DNA from: Phymatolithon calcareum
Taxonomy: Eukaryota; Rhodophyta; Florideophyceae; Hapalidiales
Direction of reading: 5' to 3'
Assembly: GCA_977006965.1 (NCBI GenBank)
Contig: OZ345375.1
Location: forward strand, 1,302,001-1,366,000
Length of the DNA: 64,000 nt
In this document: positions 39,511-51,900 of the stretch, one piece after another
How positions within the stretch are numbered: the stretch's first letter is position 1
How the letters are laid out: each line of letters starts with the position of its first letter
Position numbers and translations under genes: made by a program
Notes under the pieces: generated by a model
Seen by the model: only the letters and a program-made list of their open reading frames with translations
What the model was told of the DNA's origin: nothing
The model's database searches: none

Positions 39511-40899
39511 ATGCAGCTTGCGGAAATCCAGCACACGCACCGGCCAGCCTTTGGCATCTCAATTCCCACTGTGCGCGGTCTGCGTGGTCTACTTTCACGG
39601 CTACGCTGTGCAATTCCCGGCCGTCGACCGCGTCGTCCCCGCTCACGACCGCCGTCAGCCCCCGCGCGACTGACGGCAGTTTCAGCTGTCGGCGGTACAT
39701 CCGCAGGCATCAGTGAGGGTCCATCTCGCACCCGCGTGTTATTACTAATAAGCGACACCGGCGGTGGACATCGTGCTTCAGCGGACGCACTCGTTGCTGC
39801 GTTTCACGAACTTTATCCTGGTCGGGTGGAAACGCAAATTGTTGATTTCTGGACCGAAATTGCCGGTCGTCCCTTCGACAAATTTCCGGAGGGCTATTCC
39901 TTTCTCGCGAAGAACCCGCCGCTATGGCGTGCGGCGTGGAACTACGGTAGATTTCCGTTGACAAGACGGTTGACGGAGGAATTTGCTAATGTTGTCGCCA
40001 ACCGTAACTTCCATTCTGCACTGCGCGACTTTCGACCACATCTTATCGTCTCCGTGCACCCGCTTACCCAGTTTATTCCCTTGCGCGTCATTCGTGCATT
40101 GCCGCGGTCGGCACGCCCCGCATTCGTCACCGTGTGTACTGACCTTGCGGGCGCGCATCCTACTTGGTTCCACCGCGACGTCGATCTCTGCTTCGTGCCC
40201 TCAAGCGACGTGCGTCGTATTGCGTTGCGCTGCGGTTTGTCACACACACAATTACGACAGTTCGGACTGCCAGTTCGGCCGCCATTCTGGCATGAAACGC
40301 GTCCGAAAGACGACGTGAAAGCTGCACTTGGACTTCCAGCGGGTCCACCGGTTGTACTTGTGGTTGGTGGTGGGGATGGTGTTGGCGGCGTCGGTCGAAT
40401 CGCTGATGCCATAGCGTCGCGAATACGTAAGGAATTGGGTAATAACGGTGCACAGGTTGTGATAGTGTGCGGAAAAAACGCGCGTCTTGCGAGTGAGTTG
40501 CGCGCGCGAAAGTGGCCTGTTTCCGTACGCGTTGAAGGTTTTGTGAATAATATGTCCGAATGGATGGCTGCCAGTGACCTCATTGTGAGCAAGGCTGGTC
40601 CAGGTACGATTGCGGAGGCACTCATTCGCGGTTTGCCCATCGTGTTGTCCGGATTTCTGCCCGGACAGGAGGCGCCAAACGTGAAATATGTGACGGGCGC
40701 TGGGGTTGGCGAGTTTTCGAGAGATCCAAGCACTATCGCCGGCATCGTGGTGAGGTGGGTTGCAGATCCAAGAAATTTGGCGAGAAGGGCTGGTCTTGCA
40801 AAGGCGCTCGGTAGACCGAACGCATCATATGACATTGTCAGAGAAATCGGGACGTTAATGCAACTTCGTGCAGATCCGACGCTGGGAGCGCCGGTGTGA
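39511..40899 (+). CDS. MGD1: Monogalactosyldiacylglycerol synthase, plant type, plastid-targeted
   Basis: Transfers galactose from UDP-galactose to diacylglycerol in the plastid envelope, making the main thylakoid lipid. Of 462 residues, the first ~70 are an Arg/Ser/Pro/Ala-rich transit peptide. The GT28 N-terminal half starts at about 75 with LLLISDTGGGHRASADAL; the Gly-rich loop and His-87 bind the acceptor side. The C-terminal GT28 domain carries VVLVVGGGDGVGGVG and the sugar-nucleotide motif SKAGPGTIAEALIRGLPIVL, then GQEAPNVKYV. This is the MGD1 type of plants and many algae and not the cyanobacterial MgdA type. The ATG at 39511 gives the full transit peptide. Single exon, intact. Confidence 0.95.
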   Translation: MQLAEIQHTHRPAFGISIPTVRGLRGLLSRLRCAIPGRRPRRPRSRPPSAPARLTAVSAVGGTSAGISEGPSRTRVLLLISDTGGGHRASADALVAAFHELYPGRVETQIVDFWTEIAGRPFDKFPEGYSFLAKNPPLWRAAWNYGRFPLTRRLTEEFANVVANRNFHSALRDFRPHLIVSVHPLTQFIPLRVIRALPRSARPAFVTVCTDLAGAHPTWFHRDVDLCFVPSSDVRRIALRCGLSHTQLRQFGLPVRPPFWHETRPKDDVKAALGLPAGPPVVLVVGGGDGVGGVGRIADAIASRIRKELGNNGAQVVIVCGKNARLASELRARKWPVSVRVEGFVNNMSEWMAASDLIVSKAGPGTIAEALIRGLPIVLSGFLPGQEAPNVKYVTGAGVGEFSRDPSTIAGIVVRWVADPRNLARRAGLAKALGRPNASYDIVREIGTLMQLRADPTLGAPV

Positions 40900-41350
40900 G
40901 AATGGGGCAGTTTTAACAGTGGAGAAATACGCTCTTCGGGAGAGAAGAAATCCAACGTACAACTCTCCCCATCTTAGCATCATTTCAGAGTTGGATTAGA
41001 CTTGCGTTCATCGCAAATCCGACCTTCGCTTCAACTTCGTGGCGGAATACACTTATGTCCGGGAGACATAGTCGCATATAGATACACTAACATCTCCCAG
41101 GAATCGGAACAGTGGTAATTGCCTGCAAAAAGGGTTGAAGTACAGTTTGTGAGAAGCAACTCAATTCAGTCCTCCACGACAGGTTTACATGTGCAAAACA
41201 TGAAATGCTACATTTTGAATGTCGACCGTTGTCCCGGTTACCGAGGCGATAGTTGACGCTTATTAACTGGTGTCTTCGTAAAGTTGGGTGTTGCATTCCT
41301 TTTCCTTCGTCATTATTTCGCTCAGTTTTCTCAATTTCAACTCTCGACGA
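40900..41350. other. Spacer 3' of the MGDG synthase, no gene seen
   Basis: About 450 bp up to the tail of LINE copy 3. No features noted. Confidence 0.4.
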
Positions 41351-42281
41351 TTTCTTTCTTTCTTTTATTGCAGAAAACGCTAACTTAAGTTAGTGCCTGG
41401 GGATATTTCCAAACAGCCCCTCATTGTTCACGAATTTGAGTACTTCGAGCGGTTTCTCATTGCAAATTTCCTCCACCGTTTTGGTGCCAACTCTACCAAT
41501 AGTCTGGCGTCTTGATACAGTCCGTCCACTACAGCGTAGAAGTAGATGCTCAATGGTCTCCTTGGTTCCCACTGAGTAGACCTTGCATATAGAGTCGCAA
41601 TCAACCGAACCATCTTGAAAACCTGCCACCAGTGAGCAACATTCTGCGGCAAGCTAGTTAAGGGTATTTTCAGCGCCCCTGTGGCTTATGTTGAACCCTG
41701 GGAGTAGGAACTGCGTTCTCCTTAGCTTTGTCGATGGTGCGGTTTGATGATGGACCGCGCAGCTTCTAGGGTTAAGGGTACATTTTGATATGCCACCAGA
41801 CTTGACTCCGTAATGCTTCGTCGAGCAATCTCGTCGGCTTTTTCGTTCCCAGGGAGACCACAGTGGCTTGGGATCAAAATTGCTTCTATGATGATCATGT
41901 CATCCATCAGCTTTCCCATTGCATCCCACAGCTTTCTTGTCACCTCTCCGTACATCCGTGGTTGTCCGGCCAGCGCATCCAGGGAGCTCATGCTGTCGGT
42001 AAACCAGCGAGCTTGTTGTCCACTTGAGATTTGCAGTTGTTCTATCGCCTCGAAAGTTCGGACCGCCGCGAATATTTCGGCGTCGAATGATGAACCCACC
42101 GCTCCTGTGCTCGTGGCAATTTCCGACAGTGTTTCTTCCCGGCGTAAGACCAAGATGCCCGCGCCGCCGACCTGATCTGGTATGCTTCGGTACATATCGA
42201 GCGTGTCACCGTCTTTGTCGCAGATATTGATCCGTACGTTGGAGTTGGTGGAAACCGTCCGGTAGGCGTGTGTGCCTCCAT
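41351..42281 (-). pseudogene. LINE 3' part: RNase H domain, zinc knuckle and tail (copy 3)
   Basis: On the minus strand it encodes the same protein end as copy 1. It has an RNase H domain with the acids ICDKDGD, SSFDAEIFA, WFTDSMSS and EKADEIA, followed by the knuckle region (DSICKVYSVGTKETIEHLLL), VGTKTVEEIC and the shared C-terminus. The parts are in different frames, so it is dead. Its tail is CTGCAATAAAAGAAAGAAAG on the minus strand, and a 14-bp palindrome (CTAACTTAAGTTAG, 41380-41393) sits just before it. The position matches the palindrome before the tail in copy 1, though the stem sequence differs. Confidence 0.87.
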
Positions 42282-42793
42282 CGTCGTACCTTAGTAGGAC
42301 TCGACGATTTCACAGCGATGGGCGCACCTGCATTTCGAGAGACAAATATCCGGAATGATGTGGCATGGATTTTCTTATAGCTTGCTTGTCAAGGCTTCAA
42401 ACCCCAGAGCCGTCCCCCATATCTGAAGGTTAATAAGTAATACAAAGGGACTGAAGTCTCTTTTGCGCGGTCGACAATTTCATAAGCAATCTCCGCATTG
42501 ATTCCAGATATTTCACCAAATTCTGTGATTAATTCACCTCAACTGCTACAACCAAGCAGTCACTGTGCACAAGAGCTAAGAACTAAGAACGCCCTGGTGT
42601 GTCTTCTCCGAATTTAGAGATGAACGAACAGTTTCTGACACGCGGAGGCAGACAAGTTGCTCCACACTATTGCATAGTTTTTGTCCCAAAATCTGCCCGC
42701 CATTGCAGTGCAAAAGCAGAAAAATCTTGGTCCCATACAATCTTCAAATATATGATCCTGACAGTTTGCGGAACAGCTCATTGACAGTGCTTG
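42282..42793. other. Spacer, nothing definable
   Basis: Between LINE copy 3 and the GC-rich open frame. Probably contains further 5' LINE sequence too decayed to call. Confidence 0.3.
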
Positions 42794-43444
42794 CTATTGC
42801 GGCAGCGTATTAAGTGCTCTATGAAAGGGATGTCCAAAGCCGCATTCCTTAGCTTGAGCCCGAGATAGAGCCAAAACATCCCTTTTTATTCCTTGCATAT
42901 CCGTTAAAAATATGATGTTGCCGATGATTTCGGCACACTCAGACGACGTAAATTGTGGAGTGCAGAAGCCATCGTCGTTCACGAGTGCCTTTATGGGCTT
43001 AAATTGGAGCATTAGTCCCTTGATGGGCAAGGTTTTCTGTTCCCGCGTCCCGCGCGGGCCAAGGCGAGACGGAACTCTCCGCCCTGCAGCTCCCTGCACA
43101 CGCTTCGCGACAGCGGCATGCGGTACCAAAGACAGCCGGAAGGAGCTTCGCGGCCTAGGAAACTCCGTTGGCCCGGCGGTAGTCGACACACGCCTCCGCC
43201 TTCGCACTCTATTCGACGCTTCAGCTTTGCGCCAGGGCGCAGCGACAAAGCGCGTCCGCCGCCCGCGCCTCAGCAACGCGGCAATGAGGAACCTACGGTG
43301 CAGGGCGAGTCCATGGCGCAAGAGGTGCAGGCGTGCCAGGCCGCAACTGCGTTTACCGACGCGGGTCTCCGCAGGTGGGGCGGTATGGAGAGGACGCGTC
43401 CCCGGCTGCAGATTCTTCATGGAGGAGCAGAAGGGAGCGAGCAT
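42794..43444 (-). CDS. Hypothetical protein in a GC-rich block, doubtful
   Basis: This 216-residue frame has a very Arg/Pro-rich first 140 residues. The last 75 residues have more normal composition: GLMLQFKPIKALVNDDGFCT, then SECAEIIGNIIFLTDMQGIK and RALNTLPQ. I do not recognise it. The open frame is largely a result of high GC at 43020-43430, where the plus strand is open too (42912-43487). Only the C-terminal part looks protein-like, and it might be the remnant of a longer gene. The Arg-rich leader could be a transit peptide. Low confidence. Confidence 0.3.
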   Translation of the reverse strand: MLAPFCSSMKNLQPGTRPLHTAPPAETRVGKRSCGLARLHLLRHGLALHRRFLIAALLRRGRRTRFVAAPWRKAEASNRVRRRRRVSTTAGPTEFPRPRSSFRLSLVPHAAVAKRVQGAAGRRVPSRLGPRGTREQKTLPIKGLMLQFKPIKALVNDDGFCTPQFTSSECAEIIGNIIFLTDMQGIKRDVLALSRAQAKECGFGHPFHRALNTLPQ

Positions 43445-44159
43445 AGGGAATAGGGAAATAGGTTGTTACTGCATCACCACAGAATAATTTGCAGCGTGAA
43501 TTTGATAATGTGGACGACGCAAGGCAGATTTGGAGGAACCAAGAATCGATATCCATTTCTACGGAGCATGGACGGTCGTTTGACTACAGCAAAACCGTCT
43601 TCTGCCAACGAAAGCACCAAAGTGTTCCTGACTTTTGCTCCCACCATTCGGATTGTCCTGAGCTGGCGTAATGAAGGATAGTCTTCAAATCCTCGACCGC
43701 TCTGAATCAATAGTCAATCATCTTCTTGAAAGAGGTTACGTCTGATTATTTGAAGGAAGTGGTGACAATCTCCATGTGGCGAACAAGCAGGGCTACTGGC
43801 CGTATTGTGAATTGGTTGCATATCGGACGGAGCGGAAAAATCGAGTCATTTTTTGCGTCCATGGTCCGTACATGGTCTGAAGTATATTCGGTCCATGGTT
43901 TTTGCCTCAGTCCAGACGTTTCCTGTTTATGCGCAGAGTCGGGCCGGTCCGAAAGGGGCTACCCGATGCGACAAATTAGTATCTGCTTACAGTTAGAAAC
44001 TAGACGAGATATAATTGGCTGATCTCGGCTCAAGATCCCATTGTCGAGAACAGCGTCGTGTAGAGCCACTGATCTACTGTACTGCCTAATTTTCCTTCGG
44101 GATCGCGTCCGGTGTTGATCACTTCGATATTCCCAGTACAACTCCTGCCGCCTGCAAAA
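43445..44159. other. Spacer upstream of hisD, no gene seen
   Basis: About 715 bp. There is a local repeat of the motif GGTCC(G/A)...CATGG between 43860 and 43905. The last 48 bp are open in frame with HisD but without an ATG. Confidence 0.35.
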
Positions 44160-45542
44160 ATGGAAGCCTCTAAATCCCCGCCATGCACGCGGATATTCAC
44201 GCCCACTGAGGCCCGGACAGGAATTCTGAAACGCGTTCAAATCCAAGAGTCAACCGTCCCAGAACACGTCCAGCGTCGCATCGATGAGATGTTTGGAGAG
44301 CCGACAACACCAAATGTGTGCGTCCAGAAGATCCTCCGATCAGTTTCAAAAGGCGGTGATAAAGCTGTTGCGGACTGGACCCTACGCATCGATGGCACAG
44401 ACATCTCTGCTGGTTCCGAGATAACGTCAGAACATCTCACCGTAGTCCAAAGTCGGATACCTCCAGAACTGCTCAATTCGCTCCGCATCGCCGCAGATCG
44501 CATTGTGACATACCATCGCAAGCAGCCCATCACCAGCTGGTTCTCAAATGATCTCGGTGGTACCGTAGGGCAGGCGATCCGTCCTATCCGCCGCATCGGC
44601 GTGTATGTCCCTGGTGGCACGGCGCCACTTCCGTCGACAGTGCTAATGTCCGCTCTACCCGCCATCGTCGCTGGTTGCAAAGAGCTTGTGATTGTCTCAC
44701 CGCCGTCACGAAGCGGGGGTGCAATCGCCGACGTCACGCTGGCCGCATGCGCGGTTGTCCGCGACATGGCGGAGAATTGCTCCGTGCGCGTTTTCACCAT
44801 CGGCGGTGCGCAGGCTATTGGAGCGCTGGCATATGGCACTGAAACTGTACCGGCTGTGGACAAGATAGTAGGGCCTGGAAACATCTTCGTATCGATTGCG
44901 AAGAAAGAAGTTTTCGGCATTGTTGGTATCGACGGCATCTACGGCCCCACAGAGGCTGTCGTACTGGCTGACGAATCCGCAGATCCTGAAATGATTGCCG
45001 CCGACCTTCTCGCGCAAGCGGAACACGACTTCATGGCTGTTCCTATTTTAATCACGTACTCAGAAACCCTATCTCGCAAAGTGCAGCAAGTAGTAGAAAG
45101 GCAATTAGTCGACTTCACGCGCCAAGAGGTAGCGCGGGCATCCATGAAGAAACAGGGTGGCATTGTCCTCGCGTCAAGTCTGGAGGAATGTATTACTCTC
45201 ACCAATGAGTTTGCCGCGGAGCACGTGTCGCTTGCTGTGCGAAATCCGTGGTCCGTGTTGGGAAGCATAACGAATGCAGGTGGCGTCTTTGTCGGCGAGG
45301 GGTCATGCGAGGTACTCGGTGATTACATTGCGGGGCCGAGTCATGTGATGCCCACAGGTGGGTCAGCGCGTTATTCGTCGCCCCTTAGTGTACTGGACTT
45401 TGTCAAGATCATCAGTGTTGTGGGTCTGGATGCCAATACAGTACGAGATGTAGCTCCTCATGCTGAACTTATCGCGAGGTCAGAAGGATTGGACGGCCAT
45501 GCGAATGCGGCGCTCTTGCGCAAGGATTTCAAGGAAGAGTGA
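44160..45542 (+). CDS. HisD: Histidinol dehydrogenase
   Basis: Catalyses the last two steps of histidine synthesis (histidinol to histidinal to histidine) with NAD+ and zinc; in plants and algae it acts in the plastid. The 460 residues include the conserved elements GVYVPGGTAPLPSTVLMSA (NAD-binding start), GGAQAIGALAYGTETVP, and DKIVGPGN. The zinc and catalytic residues lie in LLAQAEHDF (Gln and the catalytic Glu-His) and GDYIAGPSHVMPTGG (Asp and His). EGLDGHANA near the end holds the last His ligand. The ATG at 44160 leaves an N-terminal extension of about 20-25 residues that is a weak transit peptide; no ATG lies further upstream in frame. Single exon. Confidence 0.97.
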   Translation: MEASKSPPCTRIFTPTEARTGILKRVQIQESTVPEHVQRRIDEMFGEPTTPNVCVQKILRSVSKGGDKAVADWTLRIDGTDISAGSEITSEHLTVVQSRIPPELLNSLRIAADRIVTYHRKQPITSWFSNDLGGTVGQAIRPIRRIGVYVPGGTAPLPSTVLMSALPAIVAGCKELVIVSPPSRSGGAIADVTLAACAVVRDMAENCSVRVFTIGGAQAIGALAYGTETVPAVDKIVGPGNIFVSIAKKEVFGIVGIDGIYGPTEAVVLADESADPEMIAADLLAQAEHDFMAVPILITYSETLSRKVQQVVERQLVDFTRQEVARASMKKQGGIVLASSLEECITLTNEFAAEHVSLAVRNPWSVLGSITNAGGVFVGEGSCEVLGDYIAGPSHVMPTGGSARYSSPLSVLDFVKIISVVGLDANTVRDVAPHAELIARSEGLDGHANAALLRKDFKEE

Positions 45543-45955
45543 GGAGCTCACAGCAGTCTATTCTATGGCGAGCAATCTTTAGCGTTCGTCCAGTTTTGTA
45601 ACGTCTACGGACGAGAACTGCGGATGTTGTGGGGAGCGGACGAACACCAAGCGAACATATCAAGCATTGAGCTCTGAAAGCGTGGATTGCCGGCGCGGAC
45701 AGGATTGCCGGCATTAAAATCGAATCAACTTTTGTCCTGGAATGAAACTCACCTGACGGCAGGACTAAGTTGCAAAACAAATACCCGTGGACTGTGACAC
45801 GCTTTGTCCGGTTGAGATAAAGACGTAGTTGTAGGCAGTAAATTAGTTGTAAAATCCCTTCTTCCAACTTTGCGATTGCTAGGCAGGTGGCCACGGAACT
45901 CATGAATTGTCGTTTACTTTAATGCATCGCGCCAGGCGAATGAACAAGCTGCGAC
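45543..45955. other. Convergent spacer, no gene seen
   Basis: 413 bp between the stops of HisD (plus) and the NUP205-like gene (minus). It must hold both polyadenylation regions. No palindrome of the type seen in divergent spacers. Confidence 0.45.
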
Positions 45956-48900
45956 TTAACGCCCGATGTAAGCTCTAATCTGCCGGCTAAGCTGCTTGCA
46001 GAATGAAGGGTCCTTCGACCCCCAAGACTTCGTTCCAGCCACGTCAATTTCTTTGCAGAGAGGTAAGAGAATTGCCCTCGCCTGTTCAAGCAGGCTCTGT
46101 GCTTCACTCGCAGTCATCTCATACGCAGCACTAATAGAATTCATCTTAGAATCGACATCGAGGTCAAAGTTAGGCTCTCCACGAACGGCCCCGCGCGCAG
46201 ACCGCATGTATTCCCGCAAAATGAACAGCGCACTCTCAAAAATGCTGATGCATCGATTTGCCAAGCCTCGAAGATGCTCAGATTCTTTCTGCATGCAAGA
46301 AACTACACCTGCAGCGCTCTGACTGTCTGAAAGTCCATACTTCGCAACGCAAAACTCGCTGAACTCCGCTAGTTTTTGAGCAGAAAGAGATCCACTTGCT
46401 TCACCAGAACCGAGCGCATTCGCCTGGAAACTTTCCTCTGAAAATCGCTGAATGTCCGATAAAGAAGCGCGACAAATCCGTACAACGTCCATCAGGTCAC
46501 CCTCCGGAATTTTTCGATGGGAACCAAGGGTTCCATTTCTGTCGGCTTGATCGATAAAAGTCACGCCGTCGCGAATGTGAGAGCTTCCTAAGCTTGTCTT
46601 GAAAAGATCTAGTAACCCTGAAGGAGGTCGTAGCGCGGCCATCACGCTGTGTAGGCAGGAGACTCGTTCGGCAGCAACATCTCGCTCAAACAGAGAGCCA
46701 CCGTAAGGGTGCCAAAATTTCATCTGCCTTGCTTCTTTGGCTGTAAGTGGCTTTCTGGGAAGAAAACCAGAACCAAGACTGGACACAGGTGGCTGCGTTG
46801 TTTGAGTGGGTTTCCGAGCAGATACAAACACGTTAAGGGCTCCCGCAAGCGAAAGACGAAGTTGCCCTGCTTCCACTGAGGCTACCATCACGCTTGAAGG
46901 GATTCTTGACAATATTAGAGACAATGCGCTAAGCGATTCCAGAAAAGCAGGTCGCCCAGACCGAATCATCCGAAGAATATCTGTGAAACATCCATTTCCT
47001 TTTTCAAGCACGCCGAGTGCCCCATCCACCAGAATGGAGTCAGAAGAAGTCATTGCGGCGGCTATTGCACTTGATATTGACGCAACAAGAGAAGCTCGCT
47101 TTTCCCCTGGCCCTGGGGCCTGGAACACATAAAACGAGTCTTCGTCTTCATCCATTTTTTCATCCCCGTCATCGTGCGTGATCATTAGCACCTCACTTTG
47201 CTTGTTCCCGAGCATATTCCCTTCAGTATCTTGGCTCTCCATTGTCAAAGTATGCCTTCGTGACGTTTCAAGAGCCGTGAGAAGAGACACAAGCGCTTCA
47301 ACACATCCTGAATCAACCAAAGCACGAGAGCCATTTGAGGAAGTTGAGATCGACTGGATGAGAGAAAGAGCAGCTTCTCCAACGACAACAGCAGCTCGTT
47401 CCCGCGCCAGGTGTGGCTCAGAATTTCCCCCTTCAGACCGCGATCGACTGCACGCTCTTCCAATAAGTGACCTTGCTTCTGCGTCCGCAATAGTACTGGC
47501 AATAATGCGCCGAAGTCGGTTTTGTGCGCTTAGAGCGGGGATCGCTCTTATAGGATCAAGGTGAGTAGTCCAGCACGCAGTTGCCAATGCTACAGCCATA
47601 GTTGCTGCTGTGGCACCAGAGGCGGCGTCAATGCATGCCGCTGATAGAACAACTTCAGTTCCAGATACTTGACGAAGTCCAATTCGACCACCAAACGCTC
47701 GTGCCACACCTTCATCGGATACAAGTGCTTCAACAAGCTGGCCAACTTTCAGAAAAGATGCATACAAGGATGTTCTCGCTCGGGATACATCGGAACTGGT
47801 TCCCACCAAGCCGGCAATAGCTCTTAATATACCCCTCAGAAGGGCAACGACTTGAAACTCGTCCAGTGAAACTTGTTGCTGAGTGGAAAAGGACTTGCGC
47901 GTTTCGCAAATATGCTGCACGCAAGTCAATACAGCGCAGCTTGCTATCTGTCCGCCGTCTTTTCTGAGCAGAGTAGCCAGTTCATTACTCCCATCATTAC
48001 TGGCCAACGCGTTCAAGAGCAAAGCTGCGAGCTCCAGGAATAATGGCACTGTCGATTCACTCGGTCGTTGAGCGTACAATTTGACTCGAACCCCAAGAAG
48101 AAGGTACCAGCTTCGAAAAGCATCAAAAACCACATCGTGGGTTTCGCACCTAGCCATAAGCTCCAAGAGACCAAATAGTTCAGCTGGTGAAGGAGCACCA
48201 TTGAATGACTTGGATAAAGTCAGATCATTTGCATCCTGATCGCGTCCAGACGTCGAAGCAATGGCACGTAATGATCGCTCCAACTCCACTTCTGGGAAAA
48301 TCCGAACTTGTAGTGCACTCAAACTCATACAGGAAGAAGCGAATTCTCCAAGCGCACGCCAGTTAACATCATCTTCATTTCTCGAATCTTCAACATTACG
48401 AGAATTCGTATATTCAAGAATCCGGAAGAGCATTTCATCAGCAAAACCTCCACCGCGAATCCAACTGTCAGACTCTCCGACTGTTTTGATATGTTCAAGA
48501 ACGGCGCGAGCGGTTCTTCGCACAGTGTTGGCTACAAGGCGCTGAAGAAATACAGACGCTGTCGCACGAGTTTTGCTGTCAATAAATCCAGAGCTTGCTG
48601 AAGCACCGGCGACTAACTCAATGAGAGCCCCAAGAACACCGTAGTCTGCGCCGACATATCTTCCACTTGAGTCCAGATGTAGACCAAGAAGAAACAGTCC
48701 GGGGGGGCTTCCTCCATCGCTTCCAAGGGAATGCTCAACAATTCGAAGAGCAGAATGCATGACTGGTTCATCGCGTGGCTCCACATCGGAGTCAATGCCT
48801 GCTGCAGGTTGTTCTTCAAAATCCCCTCCACCTTGGGCAACGATATCTGCCAACGACGTTCGGAAAGAAACTGCGCTATGGGGCAATTCAGGAGCATCAC

Positions 48901-51900
48901 GAGCCAGGAAAGTGCAAATATTGCTACAATAGGCTGCCGCCGTTGCCAGCATTGCCAGAACAGATCTGCATGATTCCTCAGCATAGCCTGCTTTGTAAGC
49001 ATTTGGAAAACTGCAATTCACGGAAAAAACCATGGTCGAGGCTGCCGCAATTGATATAGTCTCGGCGACAAGTAGCTCACCTGCCGATGCCACCAGCAAC
49101 CCAATGGATGAAGCCAGTCCAGGAGGTATTTCAAATAGACGGGTAATGACACGAGAACAAACTGCAACAGTTGCTTCCATTTCTCGGTAGGCTGCGCCAA
49201 GTCCATGATCGGCAGTCTGCACCAGTAATTGCCGACCCCATGCCTGCATATACTTTGCAGTAAATTGCGCTGGATGAGACCTGTCCATCGCTCGTGAAGA
49301 ATCTTCGGGGTAACGCAATAGACCGCTTGCGGCTACCAAGGCACGGAGCGCTGATGAAGCAGCTCCTGTCCCTGGAGCGGGCAATAGGAGGCGACCCAAA
49401 ACGAGCAACAGCTGTTCGTCGTTCGGTTTGGAGCGCTGCGTCAAAGCAAAAAGAAGACTTGCGGCTGCCCTAATGACGCTCCATCTTTGGAATTCCGAAG
49501 AATACTTTCTCCTGCTCCAGTTGAGCAACACTTCTTCGATTCCGAACCAAGCGGCAATAGCGTCGACGACACCTTCTGGATAGTCTTCTTCAGGCCATTT
49601 TGTACATGCCTCGGTAAGCTGCAGCACACGCACTGTCACGTCATAGTCGCCGGTTTCGCCCTCGTACGCACGAATGAGTCGTCTCAGAGAGCTGGCTTTT
49701 TCCATAGACGCATTTTCCAGAAACAGAGATATCGATCTCTTATCATCCAACGCCGCCAGTGCAGCGACTAGAGCAGCTTTCAGTTTTGGACTCACATCGT
49801 GGACTGCCAAAGAAGCAATTCGAATGGGTAGATCTTTCGCAGTGCCTGCTAGGATGGGACCGACTCCGCCATGTAACTTCAATCCCTCCGCAGACGCTGT
49901 GATCACGTTAAGTATACCACAGAGGGCGTCAACTTCGGCATCGTCGAACGACGTTCTCCTCGGGGTGGCGGGTGAGCTTAATAAATCATTAAAATGTTGA
50001 AGTGCTCTTGAAGTTAAGTCCAGGTTGACCACAGGATGCCCCGCGACGCATAAATATCGCAAGGCGGCAGAAGCGTGTACGGTCGACCCATCCGGTCCAG
50101 CACTTGCCGTCAAAAGACAAAGAAACGCGTCCAATGCTTCCACGAATGCTTGGCCAATACCAACAGGTGCATATGCATTTTTCGCCGAAACGTCCCAAAG
50201 GTCAATAACCGCATCTCCAATTCTTGGAATTAAACCGTTGCCTGGGGCACCGACGGCAACCCAGTAACGAGGCCCATTTGAAATAGAATCGACAGCAAGT
50301 TTGCCCGGTGCGAGCTTTATCGCACGGGCGGCAAAACGAGCTAAAAGAGCAATCAAATTACTTGTGCGAAATCGGAAAGCACTACCGCCCTGAACAGTCC
50401 CATTCTGCGCGGCAACGTCTGGATCTCGATTCGGAGTAGCCAGCTGAAACGAATTTTGTCTTGTACTATCCATGGGTAAACCAGCATGAGATAAACTTGG
50501 GGGACGATGCGATGGCGGCCTCGGTGGTTTTCCAGATGGAGAGGCAGCCGGAATTTCAGGCTTTGGAGTACTCCCTGGACGAAATCCACTTTCCCCGAAA
50601 TTAATCTGCGCGGAAGGACTACTCGGGGGAAAGACCTGAGGGGATGGACTCGGATAATGGGCTTCATCCACACGAGCACCTTCATCAAAAGTGGCAAATG
50701 CCGCTTCAGAGGCTGCCGCAACGATTTCATTTTGCGTGAACGAAATCAGCGAATTCGCGAGATTTGGAGCTTCCGCCATGTCAAGAGCCAAATCTTCGAG
50801 GGCATCAGCGTAGAGGTCTGCATCTGGGCATAGTGATCCAGCCCCGTTTTCAATCCAGGACGGGAGATCATTCGCCAAGTAAGAGAGCGCATCTCCATAT
50901 GCACTAACCCGAACAGCGGAGGTAATGGCTTCAGCTTCATCCGGATTTGCAACAGCGAGTCGGAAAACAGCTGCAGCCAACTCACCTGCCATTACGGCTT
51001 GGTCCATTCCGCAGACTTTGTCTTCGCCTTCTTCGCCTAGTGGTGGCAAGTCGGAAGTCTCGCGAATGAATGCCTCGTCGCGTAGCAGTAAGTTAATATT
51101 GGAATTTCCTGTACGAGGGTCGTACACATCCTGATATCTTGACCTGTCCAGAGTACAGATCCATGACAACAGCACCAGATTTCGAACGCTTTCTAATTCC
51201 ACGCGTGCAACGCTCTTAATTTCCGTAGCACCGCATATTCCGTCTTCTTGGCCGTTGGTTAGTTCATGATCGGGAGCAGTTATAGTCCATCGATTCTGCT
51301 TGGGTGCCTGGGACTCCTGTTCAATGAGTTTCTCGTGCAGTGCCGCAACGTTATCGAGTAGTTCTCGAATCGAACGCGCCTCGGCGTTGCTCACTTGCAC
51401 GGTGTACGTCAAGAGAAATAGGCATTCTGCCAACAAAACTGCTTCGCCTTCCCGTAAAGCATTCCTGGCATTTCCATTTTTTGTCTGGTTTAGCTTGATA
51501 GCACTTTGCATGCGCGCCACTATTTTCGAAATGATTTTGTGCTGTGTCACCAGGATATCACGCTCATGCACGACAGCCTCAAGAAAGTTCTGAGCTTGAG
51601 CATTCACGGGTGTTGGAATAAGCGGTGCCCGTAGCAATTCTTGTAAATAATGAACCGATTCTCTCCTGTCCACGTCGAACAGCTGCTTCGCAGCAGATAC
51701 GACATTCATGTCAGGGTGTTGAACAGCTGTCGTGCGTGCGCTCACCAAGAGAAGAGCGGCATCCAATTCGTTGATGTCCAGTTCGGTCGAGAGAGAGAGC
51801 GCGACTGCCATATGCTCGGCACTGAGTGGGACATGATGTTGAGGCGGGAGGCCATTGCGGGCGGGAAGAGTCAACGTTGCACGAGAAAGACCGGAAAGTT

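Noticed and set aside
39942-40955. Long open frame antisense to the MGDG synthase (337 codons)
   Set aside because: It mirrors a GC-rich, clearly identified gene; no motif of its own.
44237-44938. Long open frame antisense to HisD
   Set aside because: Shadow of a certain gene; Ser/Thr/Arg-rich composition typical of antisense frames.
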